NCBI GenBank assembly: GCA_947625705.1 | Contig: CANQPG010000011.1 | Span: 1-37,894, forward strand | Direction of reading: 5' to 3' | From: an uncultured Peptococcaceae bacterium | GTDB taxonomy: Bacteria; Bacillota; Dehalobacteriia; UBA4068; UBA4997 | DNA: 37,894 nucleotides | In this document: one piece after another, positions 1-8,721 of the stretch | Layout: every line of letters starts with the position of its first letter | How positions within the stretch are numbered: the stretch's first letter is position 1 | Made by a program: the position numbers and the translations under genes | The notes under the pieces: model-generated | The model's input: only the letters and a program-made list of their open reading frames with translations | Told to the model about the DNA's origin: nothing | Databases searched by the model: none

Positions 1-480
1 AACGATGAGATGACCGCAGCAGAGATCCGCGCCATAAGCCCCGATCGCATTATTCTCTCGCCGGGGCCGGGGCGGCCCGAGGACGCCGGGGGTATTATCG
101 ATGTTGTGAAAGCGCTGGGCAGCGATATTCCCCTGCTCGGTGTCTGCCTCGGTCATCAGGCCATCTGCGCCGCCTTTGGGGCAAAAATCACCTATGCCCG
201 CGAGCTTATGCACGGCAAGCAGTCCGACGTCAGGTTTGACTTAAATTGTCCGCTGTTTAAGGGCTGCCCGGAAATTGCCCCCGTCGCGCGGTATCATTCG
301 CTGGCGGCAGACCCCGGCACTATCCCGGCATGCCTGCAAATCACCGCCCAGACCACGGACGGCGAGGTAATGGCGGTGCAGCACAAGGAATATCCCATTT
401 TCGGCGTACAATTCCACCCGGAATCGATTATGACACCGGACGGCAAGCAAATACTGCAAAATTTTATAAAGGAGATATGA
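1..480 (+). CDS. trpG: Anthranilate synthase component II (glutamine amidotransferase), 5' end missing
   Basis: Class I glutamine amidotransferase subunit that supplies ammonia to TrpE for anthranilate synthesis. The frame is open from base 1 and begins inside the protein at NDE, so the N-terminal strand lies outside the window. An in-frame ATG at 10 is not the start. Visible motifs are SPGPGRPEDAG (oxyanion region), GVCLGHQAI with the nucleophilic Cys, a YHSLA segment and FHPES with the His-Glu pair of the triad. The stop at 478-480 is followed three bases later by trpD. Gene order and the TrpG-specific early motif favour trpG over pabA, although an amphibolic role cannot be excluded. trpE would be expected just upstream. 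Confidence 0.93.
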   Translation, partial: NDEMTAAEIRAISPDRIILSPGPGRPEDAGGIIDVVKALGSDIPLLGVCLGHQAICAAFGAKITYARELMHGKQSDVRFDLNCPLFKGCPEIAPVARYHSLAADPGTIPACLQITAQTTDGEVMAVQHKEYPIFGVQFHPESIMTPDGKQILQNFIKEI

Positions 481-483
481 ACC

Positions 484-1515
484 ATGATCAAAGAAGCCAT
501 CATCAAAATTGTCAGCAAGGAAGACCTCACCTATGACGAGGCGTACACCGTGATGAATGAAATTATGAGCGGGGAGACCAGCGCCACGCAGAACGCCGCT
601 TTTCTGGCGGCACTTTCCACCAAAAGCGCCCGCGCCGAAACCACCGCTGAAATTGCCGGGTGCGCCGCGGCCATGCGTGCCCACGCCACCAAGGTGGAAA
701 CCGGCATGGAGCTGTTTGAGATCGTCGGCACCGGCGGCGACAACGCCGGGAGCTTCAATATTTCCACCACCTCTGCCCTGGTGGCGGCGGCGGGCGGCAT
801 GAAAGTGGCCAAACACGGCAACCGCGCGGCGTCATCACAATGCGGCACGGCGGATTGCCTGGAAGCGCTCGGCGTCAACATTCAGCAAAGCCCCGCCAGA
901 TGTATTGAGCTGCTGAACGAAGTCGGCATGTGCTTCTTCTTCGCCCAGAAATATCATACCTCGATGAAGTATGTGGGCGCTATCCGCAAGGAGCTGGGCT
1001 TCCGCACGGTGTTTAATATTCTGGGGCCGCTGACCAACCCCGGCACGCCCGCCATGCAGCTGCTCGGCGTTTATGACGGCTATCTGGTGGAGCCGCTGGC
1101 GCAGGTACTGGTCGATCTCGGCGTCAAGCGCGGCATGGTGGTGTACGGCCAGGATAAGATGGACGAAATTTCCTTGAGCGCACCGACTACCATCTGCGAG
1201 ATCAACGACGGCTGGTTCAAATCCTCCGTTATCACACCGGAGGAATTCGGTTTTGCCCGCTGCGCCAAAGCAGACCTTAAGGGCGGCACGCCGGCAGAAA
1301 ACGCCGCCATCACCCGCGCCATCTTAAACGGCAAAAAAGGGCATAAGCGGAACGCCGTGTTGATGAACGCCGGCGCGGCGCTCTATATCGGCGGCAAGGC
1401 CGAAAATATGCAGGCGGGTATCACACTGGCGGCAGAGCTCATTGATACCGGCAAGGCGCTCGCGACGCTTGAGCGGCTGATCGAAGTCAGCAACCGCCCG
1501 GAGGCAGAGGCATGA
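484..1515 (+). CDS. trpD: Anthranilate phosphoribosyltransferase
   Basis: Transfers the phosphoribosyl group from PRPP to anthranilate, the second step of tryptophan synthesis. The 343 residues match the normal family length. The glycine-rich PRPP site [17 protein letters not shown] and the KHGNRAASS segment are present, as is the [10 protein letters not shown] stretch typical of the family. The ATG at 484 has AAGGAG at 469-474 with a suitable gap, and it starts three bases after the trpG stop. The 3' end overlaps trpC by ATGA (1512-1515), so the two are probably translationally coupled. TrpD is a separate protein here, not fused to TrpG. Confidence 0.97.
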   Translation: MIKEAIIKIVSKEDLTYDEAYTVMNEIMSGETSATQNAAFLAALSTKSARAETTAEIAGCAAAMRAHATKVETGMELFEIVGTGGDNAGSFNISTTSALVAAAGGMKVAKHGNRAASSQCGTADCLEALGVNIQQSPARCIELLNEVGMCFFFAQKYHTSMKYVGAIRKELGFRTVFNILGPLTNPGTPAMQLLGVYDGYLVEPLAQVLVDLGVKRGMVVYGQDKMDEISLSAPTTICEINDGWFKSSVITPEEFGFARCAKADLKGGTPAENAAITRAILNGKKGHKRNAVLMNAGAALYIGGKAENMQAGITLAAELIDTGKALATLERLIEVSNRPEAEA

Positions 1516-2294
1516 CGATCCTTGACCAGCTGGCCGCATACGCCCATGAGCGCACCGAACAGGCCAAAAAGCAGATCCCGCTTGAGGCAATAAAGCGGCA
1601 GGCGCTATCGCTGCCGCAAGGTGATTTTGCTTTTGAAAAAGCGCTGCAAACGCCCGACATCGCTTTCATCTGCGAGTGTAAGAAAGCGTCGCCCTCCAAG
1701 GGGCTGATCGCGCCCGATTTTCCGTATCAGCAGATCGCCAGGGAATATGAGCAGGCAGGCGCCGACTGCATTTCCGTGCTGACCGAGCCTAAATGGTTTT
1801 TGGGCAGCGACGCCTATTTGCAGGAAATTGCCGCCGGCGTTGCGATACCTTGCCTGCGCAAGGATTTCACCGTCGACGAGTATATGATCTATCAGGCCAA
1901 ACTGCTGGGCGCGGCGGCAGTGCTGCTGATCTGCGCGCTGCTCAGCGCCGAACAGATCAAGGCATATATCGGCGTTTGCGATAACCTGGGGCTTTCCGCC
2001 CTGGTGGAGGCGCATGATGCAAGCGAAGTGCAGACGGCGCTTAACGCGGGTGCGCGCATTATCGGCGTCAACAACCGCAACCTCAAGGATTTTTCGGTCG
2101 ATACCGCCAACAGCCGTCGGCTCCGCCAGCTGATACCGCGTGACGTACTGTTTGTGGCCGAAAGCGGCGTCAGCAGCGCCGCCGACGTAGCGGAACTCCG
2201 CGCGATCGGCGCCGACGCGGTGCTGATCGGCGAAGCCCTAATGCGGGCGGCGGATAAAAAAGCCAAGCTCGCCGAACTGCGGGGTGCGTTATGA
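1512..2294 (+). CDS. trpC: Indole-3-glycerol phosphate synthase
   Basis: Converts carboxyphenylaminodeoxyribulose phosphate to indole-3-glycerol phosphate, as a (beta/alpha)8 barrel of 260 residues. Recognisable pieces are [10 protein letters not shown] with the catalytic Lys, the [12 protein letters not shown] segment, [13 protein letters not shown] with the second Lys, and the phosphate-binding end [10 protein letters not shown]...AESGV. It is monofunctional, because trpF is a separate gene. It overlaps trpD and trpF by ATGA at both ends, which points to coupled translation of equimolar enzymes. Confidence 0.97.
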   Translation: MTILDQLAAYAHERTEQAKKQIPLEAIKRQALSLPQGDFAFEKALQTPDIAFICECKKASPSKGLIAPDFPYQQIAREYEQAGADCISVLTEPKWFLGSDAYLQEIAAGVAIPCLRKDFTVDEYMIYQAKLLGAAAVLLICALLSAEQIKAYIGVCDNLGLSALVEAHDASEVQTALNAGARIIGVNNRNLKDFSVDTANSRRLRQLIPRDVLFVAESGVSSAADVAELRAIGADAVLIGEALMRAADKKAKLAELRGAL

Positions 2295-2899
2295 CCAGGA
2301 TAAAGCTGTGCGGCCTAAGCCGCCCCTGCGATATCGCGGCTGCCAACACATTAAGACCGGAGTATATCGGCCTGGTGTTTGCGCCGAAAAGCAAGCGCCA
2401 TGTTACGCCTGAGCAGGCCGCCGCCTTAAAACGGCAGCTTTCACCTGAAATTATGGCGGTGGGCGTGTTCGTGAACGAAACGCCCCAAACCGTCGCCGGC
2501 CTTTTAAACAGCGGCATTATTGACGCCGCCCAGCTGCACGGCGGCGAAGACGAGGCGTATATCAGCAGCCTGCGGCGGCTCACCGCCAAGCCGCTGATCA
2601 AAGCGTTCCGTATCCAAACCGAGGGCAATATTGCTGCGGCAGCCGCCAGCAGCGCCGACTATATTCTGCTTGATTCCGGTGCGGGCAGCGGGGAAGTGTT
2701 TGACTGGCAGCTGATCAGAAACGTCAAAAGGCCGTATTTCCTCGCCGGCGGACTTGACCCGGCTAATGTTGCGGCGGCGCTCCGGGCATTACACCCATTT
2801 GCGGTCGACGTCAGCTCCGGTATTGAAACCGATGGAGCCAAAGATAAAACCAAAATGGCGGCATTTGTGGCCGCCGTCAGAAAGGAAGAGAGAGCATGA
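2291..2899 (+). CDS. trpF: Phosphoribosylanthranilate isomerase
   Basis: Amadori isomerase acting between TrpD and TrpC. The 202-residue barrel opens with [14 protein letters not shown], where the Cys is the usual catalytic base (KxCG). It continues with [20 protein letters not shown] and [14 protein letters not shown], then the phosphate-binding end FLAGGL and VDVSSGIE with the catalytic Asp. ATGA overlaps with trpC and trpB place it firmly in the operon. The length is normal for the family. Confidence 0.96.
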   Translation: MTRIKLCGLSRPCDIAAANTLRPEYIGLVFAPKSKRHVTPEQAAALKRQLSPEIMAVGVFVNETPQTVAGLLNSGIIDAAQLHGGEDEAYISSLRRLTAKPLIKAFRIQTEGNIAAAAASSADYILLDSGAGSGEVFDWQLIRNVKRPYFLAGGLDPANVAAALRALHPFAVDVSSGIETDGAKDKTKMAAFVAAVRKEERA

Positions 2900-4086
2900 C
2901 CAATCCCAACGGACGCTTCGGCGTGCACGGCGGCCAGTACATTCCCGAAACGCTGATGAACGCCGTCATTGAACTGGAAGAAGCGTATAATCACTATAAA
3001 AACGACCCCGAATTTAACCGCGAGCTTACCGAGCTTTTCAATGAATACGCCGGCCGGCCGTCCCGGCTGTATTTCGCCGCCAAAATGACCCAGGACCTGG
3101 GCGGCGCGAAGATCTACCTCAAGCGCGAGGATCTGAACCACACCGGCGCCCACAAGATCAACAACGTGCTGGGGCAGGCGCTGCTGGCCAAAAAGATGGG
3201 CAAGACCCGCCTGATCGCCGAAACCGGGGCAGGCCAGCACGGCGTGGCCACAGCCACCGCCGCCGCGCTGATGGGCATGGAGTGCGTGGTATTTATGGGC
3301 GAGGAGGATACCAAGCGGCAGGCGCTGAACGTCTACCGTATGCGGCTGCTGGGCGCGGAGGTCATTCCGGTTAAAACCGGCACCGCCACCTTGAAAGACG
3401 CCGTTTCCGAAGCCATGCGTGAATGGACGACACGTATCAGCGATACCCATTACTGCCTGGGCTCGGTGATGGGGCCGCACCCGTTCCCGACCATCGTGCG
3501 CGACTTTCAGGCGGTCATCTCCAAGGAGATCAAGGAGCAGCTGCTGGCCAGGGAGGGGAGGCTCCCCGACGCGGTCATCGCCTGCGTGGGCGGCGGCTCC
3601 AACGCCATCGGCAGCTTCTATAACTTTATTGAGGATAAGGGCGTCCGGCTGATCGGCTGCGAAGCGGCCGGGCGCGGCGTCGATACATTTGAGACCGCCG
3701 CCACCATCGCCACCGGCAGGCTCGGTATCTTCCACGGCATGAAGTCGTATTTCTGCCAGGATAAATACGGCCAGATCGCGCCCGTTTATTCCATCTCCGC
3801 CGGGCTTGATTATCCCGGCATCGGCCCCGAACACGCTTATCTGCATGACATTGGCCGGGCGGAATACGTCCCCGTCACCGACGACGAGGCGGTGTGCGCC
3901 TTTGAATATCTGGCGCGGACGGAGGGAATAATCCCCGCCATTGAATCGGCGCACGCCGTGGCGCACGCGATGAAGATCGCGCCGCAGATGGCCAAAGATC
4001 AAATCATTGTTATCACCATATCCGGCAGGGGCGACAAGGACTGCGCCGCCATTGCCCGTTACAGAGGGGAGGATATCCATGAGTAA
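2896..4086 (+). CDS. trpB: Tryptophan synthase beta chain
   Basis: PLP enzyme condensing indole with serine. At 396 residues it is a normal TrpB1-type protein. The PLP lysine is Lys87 in HTGAHKINN, and the phosphate-binding loop [10 protein letters not shown] is intact. The N-terminal [16 protein letters not shown] is typical of the alpha-dependent form. The ATG at 2896 overlaps the trpF stop. The end overlaps trpA by eight bases (4079-4086), consistent with tightly matched production of the alpha2beta2 complex. Confidence 0.98.
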   Translation: MTNPNGRFGVHGGQYIPETLMNAVIELEEAYNHYKNDPEFNRELTELFNEYAGRPSRLYFAAKMTQDLGGAKIYLKREDLNHTGAHKINNVLGQALLAKKMGKTRLIAETGAGQHGVATATAAALMGMECVVFMGEEDTKRQALNVYRMRLLGAEVIPVKTGTATLKDAVSEAMREWTTRISDTHYCLGSVMGPHPFPTIVRDFQAVISKEIKEQLLAREGRLPDAVIACVGGGSNAIGSFYNFIEDKGVRLIGCEAAGRGVDTFETAATIATGRLGIFHGMKSYFCQDKYGQIAPVYSISAGLDYPGIGPEHAYLHDIGRAEYVPVTDDEAVCAFEYLARTEGIIPAIESAHAVAHAMKIAPQMAKDQIIVITISGRGDKDCAAIARYRGEDIHE

Positions 4087-4849
4087 TATCAAACGTGCCT
4101 TTGCAAATGGCAAGGCATTCATTCCGTTTATCACCTGCGGCGACCCGGATCTTACCACCACTGCCACCGCCGTCCGCGCCGCCGCGGCAAACGGCGCCGA
4201 CCTCATCGAGCTTGGTATTCCGTTTTCCGACCCGACGGCGGAGGGCCCCGTGATCCAGGGCGCCAATCTGCGGGCGCTCTCCGGCGGGGTGACGACCGAT
4301 AAGATTTTTGCCTGCGTCCGCGAAATTCGGCAGGACGTGAAAGTGCCGCTGGTGTTTATGACCTATGCCAACGTCGTGTTCTCCTACGGCGCGGAGAAAT
4401 TCCTTGCCGCCTGCCGGGATATTGCCATCGACGGTATCATTCTGCCCGACCTGCCGTTTGAAGAAAAGGCGGAATTTCAGCCGATATGCCAAAAATACGG
4501 CATAGATCTCATCTCGATGATCGCGCCCACTTCCCAAAACCGCATTGCGATGATCGCCAGGAAAGCGGCGGGCTTTATCTATATCGTCTCCAGCCTGGGC
4601 GTGACGGGAACCAGAAGCGAGATCACCACCGATTTGGCGGCCATTGTGCAAGTTGTGCGCGAAAATACCGATGTGCCCTGTGCTGTCGGTTTCGGTATCG
4701 CCACACCGGAGCAGGCCAAAAAGATGGCGGGGCTTTCCGACGGCGCCATCGTCGGTTCGGCCATTGTCAAGCTGTTTGAGCAATACGGCAAGGACGCGCC
4801 CCAATATGTCGGCGCATACGTGAAGTCGATGAAAGACGCGCTGCGCTGA
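4079..4849 (+). CDS. trpA: Tryptophan synthase alpha chain
   Basis: Cleaves indole-3-glycerol phosphate and channels indole to TrpB; 256 residues. I chose ATG 4079 because GGGGAGGA lies just upstream inside trpB and the protein then opens MSNIKRAF; the frame is open further upstream without a better site. The catalytic Glu is Glu44 in [10 protein letters not shown]. The position of the classical Asp60 carries Glu55 (PTAEGPVIQ instead of PLADGPTIQ). The phosphate-binding GFGIATPEQ and GAIVGSAIV segments are present. It is the last trp gene; a weak stem-loop follows at 4877-4924. Confidence 0.97.
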   Translation: MSNIKRAFANGKAFIPFITCGDPDLTTTATAVRAAAANGADLIELGIPFSDPTAEGPVIQGANLRALSGGVTTDKIFACVREIRQDVKVPLVFMTYANVVFSYGAEKFLAACRDIAIDGIILPDLPFEEKAEFQPICQKYGIDLISMIAPTSQNRIAMIARKAAGFIYIVSSLGVTGTRSEITTDLAAIVQVVRENTDVPCAVGFGIATPEQAKKMAGLSDGAIVGSAIVKLFEQYGKDAPQYVGAYVKSMKDALR

Positions 4850-4876
4850 GCGCGGCTCAGCTTATAACATACGCGA

Positions 4877-4924
4877 AAACCGCCGCAGCTTTCGTCTCAC
4901 AACAGATGAAAGGTGCAGCGGTTT
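4877..4924. terminator. Candidate terminator hairpin after trpA
   Basis: Arms at 4877-4893 and 4908-4924 pair over 17 positions with two mismatches around a 14-base loop. The downstream side has only interrupted T residues (TTTGCCCTTT), so intrinsic termination would be weak. The metY leader promoter lies 36 bases beyond, so this is the natural boundary between the two units. Confidence 0.45.
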
Positions 4925-4960
4925 GCCCTTTGGCGGCAGAAAAAAATTACCATAAACCTA

Positions 4961-4989
4961 TTGACAAACTAGGAAATGAATGTTATGAT
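4961..4989 (+). promoter_or_regulatory. Sigma-70/SigA promoter for the Cys leader-metY operon
   Basis: TTGACA at 4961-4966, a 17-base spacer and TATGAT at 4984-4989. This predicts a transcript starting near 4996 and a leader of about 270 bases before metY. Confidence 0.85.
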
Positions 4990-5059
4990 TGGAACAACCA
5001 ATTTGAGCATAAGCTTTATCGTTGGGATTGATCTTAACGGCAGAAAGGAGCGCGAAGCA

Positions 5060-5149
5060 ATGACCGAACTGAACAGAAGCAACGCTTGTTGTTGTCGAAT
5101 GCTGTTCTCCCGGGCATTTAATGTGGCTTGGCGCTTCGCTATGCAATAA
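5060..5149 (+). CDS. 29-residue leader peptide with three consecutive Cys codons
   Basis: A short ORF with a strong ribosome site (AAGGAG 5045-5050, nine-base gap, ATG 5060). It encodes a 29-residue peptide whose centre is NACCCRM; the three Cys codons are TGT TGT TGT at 5087-5095. It has no recognisable domain. It sits between a consensus promoter and a rho-independent terminator, ahead of metY and an amino-acid transporter. I infer a regulatory leader peptide: stalling on Cys codons when Cys-tRNA is short would leave 5107-5116 free to pair with the terminator's 5' arm. A small functional Cys peptide is the alternative. Confidence 0.72.
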   Translation: MTELNRSNACCCRMLFSRAFNVAWRFAMQ

Positions 5150-5214
5150 ATAGCTTTTTTAGTGCAATTTTGGCCATTTGCCCGGGAGCTTGCTGGATAA
5201 GCCCCGGATTTTTT
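5107..5214 (+). promoter_or_regulatory. Antiterminator/terminator pair (probable cysteine attenuator)
   Basis: Terminator: 5182-5191 pairs with 5199-5207 (CCGGG/CCCGG and GCTT/AAGC, with one bulged A at 5187), followed by six T at 5209-5214. Antiterminator: CTCCCGGGCA at 5107-5116, inside the leader ORF 11 bases after the last Cys codon, is perfectly complementary to TGCCCGGGAG at 5179-5188, which contains the 5' arm of the terminator. Extra pairing of 5120-5127 with 5173-5178 is possible. The two folds are mutually exclusive. The ligand, Cys-tRNA charging, is inferred from the leader codons. Confidence 0.72.
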
Positions 5215-5267
5215 ATGCTCAGATTGTGCCTTGTACGAATATAATATTTAGGAAAGAGGTTTTTTTG

Positions 5268-6551
5268 ATGACCAACTACAAATTTGAGACTTTGCAGCTG
5301 CACGCCGGCCAGGAGCAGCCCGATCCGGCCACCGACGCCCGCGCCGTGCCGATCTATCAGACCACGTCATATGTTTTTGCCGATTCCGCCGACGCGGCAG
5401 CCCGCTTCGGCCTGCAAAAAAACGGTAACATTTACGGGCGGCTCACGAACCCGACGCAGGACGTTCTGGAGCAGCGTATGGCAGCCTTAGAGGGCGGCAT
5501 GGCGGCTCTGGCCGTGGCCACCGGCGCGGCGGCGATCACCTATGCCGTTCAGGCGCTGGCCGGTCAGGGCGACCATATCGTGGCGCAGAAGACTATCTAC
5601 GGCGGCACTTACAATCTGCTGGCGCATACGCTGACCAACTTCGGTATCAGCACCACCTTTGTGGACGCGCATAACCTTAGTGAGGTGGAGGCAGCCATTC
5701 AGCCGAACACCAAGGCCGTTTATCTGGAAACGCTCGGCAACCCCAACAGCGACATTCCCGATATCGACGCGATCGCCCGGATTGCCCACCGTCATGGTCT
5801 GCCGCTGGTGATCGACAACACTTTCGGCACGCCGTATCTGATCCGCCCGATCGAACACGGCGCGGATATTGTGGTACATTCCGCCACCAAGTTTATCGGC
5901 GGCCACGGCACCACGCTGGGCGGTATCATTGTCGATTCCGGTAATTTTGACTGGGCGGCCAGCGGTAAATATCCCGCGCTGGTCGAGCCGAACCCCAGCT
6001 ATCACGGCGTATCATTTGTTAAAGCGGCGGGGCGGGCGGCTTTGGCAACTTATATCCGTGCGGTGCTGCTGCGTGATATCGGGGCAACCATCTCACCGTT
6101 TAACGCCTGGCTGCTGCTGCAGGGGCTGGAAACGCTGTCGCTGCGGCTGGAACGCCATGCGGAGAATACCAAGAAAGTGGTGGAGTATCTGGTCAACCAC
6201 CCGCAGGTGGCCAAGGTGAACCACCCCTCGCTGCCGGATCACCCCGACCATGCGCTCTATGAAAAATACTTCCCTAACGGCGGGGCGTCCATCTTTACGT
6301 TCGAGATAAAGGGCGACCAGGCTACGGCGCACAAATTCATCGACAATCTGGAGATCTTCTCGCTGCTGGCCAACGTGGCCGACGTCAAATCGCTGGTTAT
6401 CCACCCGGCCACGACTACCCACGCCCAGCTGAACGAACAGGAGCTGGCCGAGCAGGGGATCTATCCCAACACCATTCGCCTGTCCATCGGCACCGAGCAT
6501 ATCGACGATATTTTGGCGGATTTGGAAAAAGGCTTTCGCGCCGCCCAATAA
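5268..6551 (+). CDS. metY: O-acetylhomoserine sulfhydrylase (PLP, Cys/Met metabolism family)
   Basis: Makes homocysteine from O-acetylhomoserine and sulfide; 427 residues, the usual MetY length and longer than the ~380-400 of cystathionine synthase/lyase relatives. The opening [26 protein letters not shown] region, [27 protein letters not shown] and the PLP Lys208 in [10 protein letters not shown] are all typical. The start is ATG 5268, behind AGGAAAGAGG at 5250-5259; an upstream in-frame ATG at 5178 falls inside the terminator hairpin and is not credible. It is the first structural gene after the Cys leader and lies 37 bases before the transporter genes, so it is probably co-transcribed with them. 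Confidence 0.94.
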   Translation: MTNYKFETLQLHAGQEQPDPATDARAVPIYQTTSYVFADSADAAARFGLQKNGNIYGRLTNPTQDVLEQRMAALEGGMAALAVATGAAAITYAVQALAGQGDHIVAQKTIYGGTYNLLAHTLTNFGISTTFVDAHNLSEVEAAIQPNTKAVYLETLGNPNSDIPDIDAIARIAHRHGLPLVIDNTFGTPYLIRPIEHGADIVVHSATKFIGGHGTTLGGIIVDSGNFDWAASGKYPALVEPNPSYHGVSFVKAAGRAALATYIRAVLLRDIGATISPFNAWLLLQGLETLSLRLERHAENTKKVVEYLVNHPQVAKVNHPSLPDHPDHALYEKYFPNGGASIFTFEIKGDQATAHKFIDNLEIFSLLANVADVKSLVIHPATTTHAQLNEQELAEQGIYPNTIRLSIGTEHIDDILADLEKGFRAAQ

Positions 6552-6588
6552 TATGATACAATATTACTGATAAAGACTTTTTAAGGAG

Positions 6589-7257
6589 GTGGCCGTCCTG
6601 AACTGGGAGGTGATTTGGCAATATCTGCCCCTGTATCAGGAGGCGGCCATACTTACCGTGCGTCTGGGCACGGCGGGCATAGCTCTCGCTATTTTAATTG
6701 GTCTTATCTGCGCTATCGTGCAATATTTTAAAGTACCGGTGCTGCGGCACGTCGTCGCGGTTTACATAGAGATCAGCCGCAACACGCCGCTTCTGGTACA
6801 GTTATTCTTCCTGTTCTATGGGCTACCGAAGATCGGCATACCCACCAATGCCACCGTCTGCGGTATCGCCGGGCTGGCGTTCCTCGGCGGCAGCTATATG
6901 GCCGAGGCGTTCCGCAGCGGCCTCGAGGCGATACCCGCTATCCAGACGGAAAGCGCGCTTAGCCTGGGCTTAAGCCAGGCGCAGACTATGCGCTACGTTA
7001 TCCTGCCGCAGGCCGCGGCGGTCAGTATGCCGGCGTTTATGGCCAACGTCATCTTCCTGCTGAAAGAGACCAGCGTATTCAGCGCCATCAGCCTGATGGA
7101 TCTGATGTTTACGGCCAAAGACCTGATCGGGCTTTACTATAAAACAACGGAGTGCCTGTTCCTGCTGGTGGTGTTCTACCTGCTGATTTTGCTGCCGGTG
7201 TCTCTGCTGGGCAGCCTGCTGGAAAGGAGGCTGCGCCATGCCGGATTTGGGTCTTAA
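6589..7257 (+). CDS. Polar amino-acid ABC transporter permease (first of two)
   Basis: Inner-membrane permease of the His/Glu/Arg/opine family, about 222 residues, with hydrophobic spans and the EISRNTPLLVQLFF signature. The EAA-like loop reads EAIPAIQTESALSLGLSQ and is followed by VILPQA. The frame opens with GTG at 6589, but that GTG lies on top of the ribosome site AGGAGG (6584-6589). CTG 6598, eight bases beyond, is therefore a plausible true start; there is no ATG. It is followed by a second permease with a 20-base overlap, an ATPase and a lipoprotein. The upstream Cys leader suggests cystine as the substrate, as an inference. Confidence 0.9.
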   Translation: MAVLNWEVIWQYLPLYQEAAILTVRLGTAGIALAILIGLICAIVQYFKVPVLRHVVAVYIEISRNTPLLVQLFFLFYGLPKIGIPTNATVCGIAGLAFLGGSYMAEAFRSGLEAIPAIQTESALSLGLSQAQTMRYVILPQAAAVSMPAFMANVIFLLKETSVFSAISLMDLMFTAKDLIGLYYKTTECLFLLVVFYLLILLPVSLLGSLLERRLRHAGFGS

Positions 7258-7912
7258 CGTGCTGCTTCAGGGCAAAAACATGGCGCGTTTGCTGGGCGGC
7301 CTCTGGGTGGCTCTGCGGATCAGCCTGATTGCCGTAGTTATCAGTATCCCGCTGGGTATATTACTCGGCATTCTGATGGCAGGCAAAAACCCCGTTATCA
7401 AAGCGATATTGCGCGTTTATCTGGAATTTATCCGCATTATGCCGCAGATGGTGCTGCTGTTTTTGGGCTTCTTCGGCACCACCCGCGCGTTTGGCTGGGA
7501 TCTTTCGGCGGAGTTCGCCGCCATCATCGTGTTCACGCTGTGGGGCACGGCAGAGATGAGCGACCTGGTGCGCGGCGCCATCATTTCCATACCCAAGCAC
7601 CAATACGAAAGCAGCCAGGCGCTGGGGCTTTCCAAGCGGCAGACTTATCTTTACGTCATTTTGCCGCAGGCCACACGCCGGCTGATACCGCTTTCCATCA
7701 ACCTGATCACCCGCATGATCAAAACCACCAGTCTGGTGCTGATGATCGGCGTGGTGGAGGTGCTGAAAGTGGCACAGCAGATCATCGAGGCCAACCGCAT
7801 GGTCAGCCCCAACGCGGCATTCGGCATATATCTCACGGTTTTCGTACTGTATTTTCTGGCCTGCTGGCCGATCAGCCTGCTGGCAAGACATCTTGAAAAG
7901 AAATGGCGGTGA
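7238..7912 (+). CDS. Polar amino-acid ABC transporter permease (second of two)
   Basis: Second membrane subunit, 224 residues, same family as its upstream neighbour but clearly diverged. It has the EFIRIMPQMVLLFLGFFG segment and the ATPase-contact loop ISIPKHQYESSQALGLSKRQ followed by VILPQATR. ATG 7238 has AAAGGAGG at 7223-7230 and lies inside the end of the first permease, so translation is probably coupled. A heteromeric permease pair is usual for HisMQ/TcyLM-type importers. Confidence 0.92.
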   Translation: MPDLGLNVLLQGKNMARLLGGLWVALRISLIAVVISIPLGILLGILMAGKNPVIKAILRVYLEFIRIMPQMVLLFLGFFGTTRAFGWDLSAEFAAIIVFTLWGTAEMSDLVRGAIISIPKHQYESSQALGLSKRQTYLYVILPQATRRLIPLSINLITRMIKTTSLVLMIGVVEVLKVAQQIIEANRMVSPNAAFGIYLTVFVLYFLACWPISLLARHLEKKWR

Positions 7913-8688
7913 AAATATTGGCCGAAACGCTGTTATCCATCGAGCATATCACCAAAAGCTTCGGCGACAACACCGTGCTGGACGACTTATCGCTGGCAGT
8001 ACATAAAGGCGAGGTCATCGTGGTGGTGGGGCCGTCCGGCTGCGGCAAAAGCACGCTGCTGCGCTGCATTAACGCGCTGGAGCCAATTCAGGCCGGCGAG
8101 ATCCGCCTGGACGGCGAAATTATTGAGCCTAACAGCAAAAATATCACCGAGCTGCGGCAAAAGGTGGGCATGGTATTCCAAAGCTATGACCTTTTCCCGC
8201 ACCTTTCGGTGCTGGATAACATACTGCTGGCGCCCTGCAAGGTGCAGAAGCGTGCCAAGGCGGAGGTGACCGCCGAGGCGATGACGCTGCTGGAGCGGGT
8301 GGGGCTGAAAGATAAGGCCAAAAGCTTCCCCCGCGAGCTTTCCGGCGGCCAGAAGCAGCGGGTGGCCATCGTGCGGGCGCTGTGTATGCACCCGGAAATG
8401 CTGCTTTTCGACGAGGTGACCGCCGCGCTTGACCCGGAAATGGTGCGCGAGGTGCTTGACGTTATCTTACAGCTGGCGGCGCAGGGGAGGACGATGCTGA
8501 TCGTGACGCACGAAATGCAGTTTGCCCGCGCCATTGCCGACCGCGTGATCTTCCTGGACGGCGGCAAAATTCTGGAGGACGCGCCGCCGGAAGAATTTTT
8601 TACCAACCCCAAAACTGACCGTGCCAGACAGTTTTTGCATATATTTGAATTTGAAGCCGTAAAGCACCATGAACCCCAAGAGCTCTAA
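7903..8688 (+). CDS. Polar amino-acid ABC transporter ATP-binding protein
   Basis: Cytoplasmic ATPase of the importer, 261 residues. Walker A is GPSGCGKST, followed by a Q-loop near VFQSYDLFPH. The signature is LSGGQKQR, Walker B is MLLFDEVTAALDPE, and the switch His is in IVTHEMQF. It overlaps the preceding permease by ten bases. No good ribosome site precedes ATG 7903, so either coupling or the in-frame TTG at 7918 could set the start. The Val in DEVTAALD where most relatives have Pro (DEPTSALD) is a mild variant. Confidence 0.93.
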   Translation: MAVKILAETLLSIEHITKSFGDNTVLDDLSLAVHKGEVIVVVGPSGCGKSTLLRCINALEPIQAGEIRLDGEIIEPNSKNITELRQKVGMVFQSYDLFPHLSVLDNILLAPCKVQKRAKAEVTAEAMTLLERVGLKDKAKSFPRELSGGQKQRVAIVRALCMHPEMLLFDEVTAALDPEMVREVLDVILQLAAQGRTMLIVTHEMQFARAIADRVIFLDGGKILEDAPPEEFFTNPKTDRARQFLHIFEFEAVKHHEPQEL

Positions 8689-8721
8689 CCGAAAATTTAT
8701 TATATTAAGGAGCGACTGACA

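Noticed and set aside
2659-4266. 535-codon open frame antisense to trpF-trpB-trpA
   Set aside because: It crosses three clear trp genes, has no ribosome site, and its translation is compositionally biased without motifs.
4996-5267. SAM-I riboswitch before metY
   Set aside because: No S-box core motifs are seen. The Cys leader with alternative stems explains the region better.
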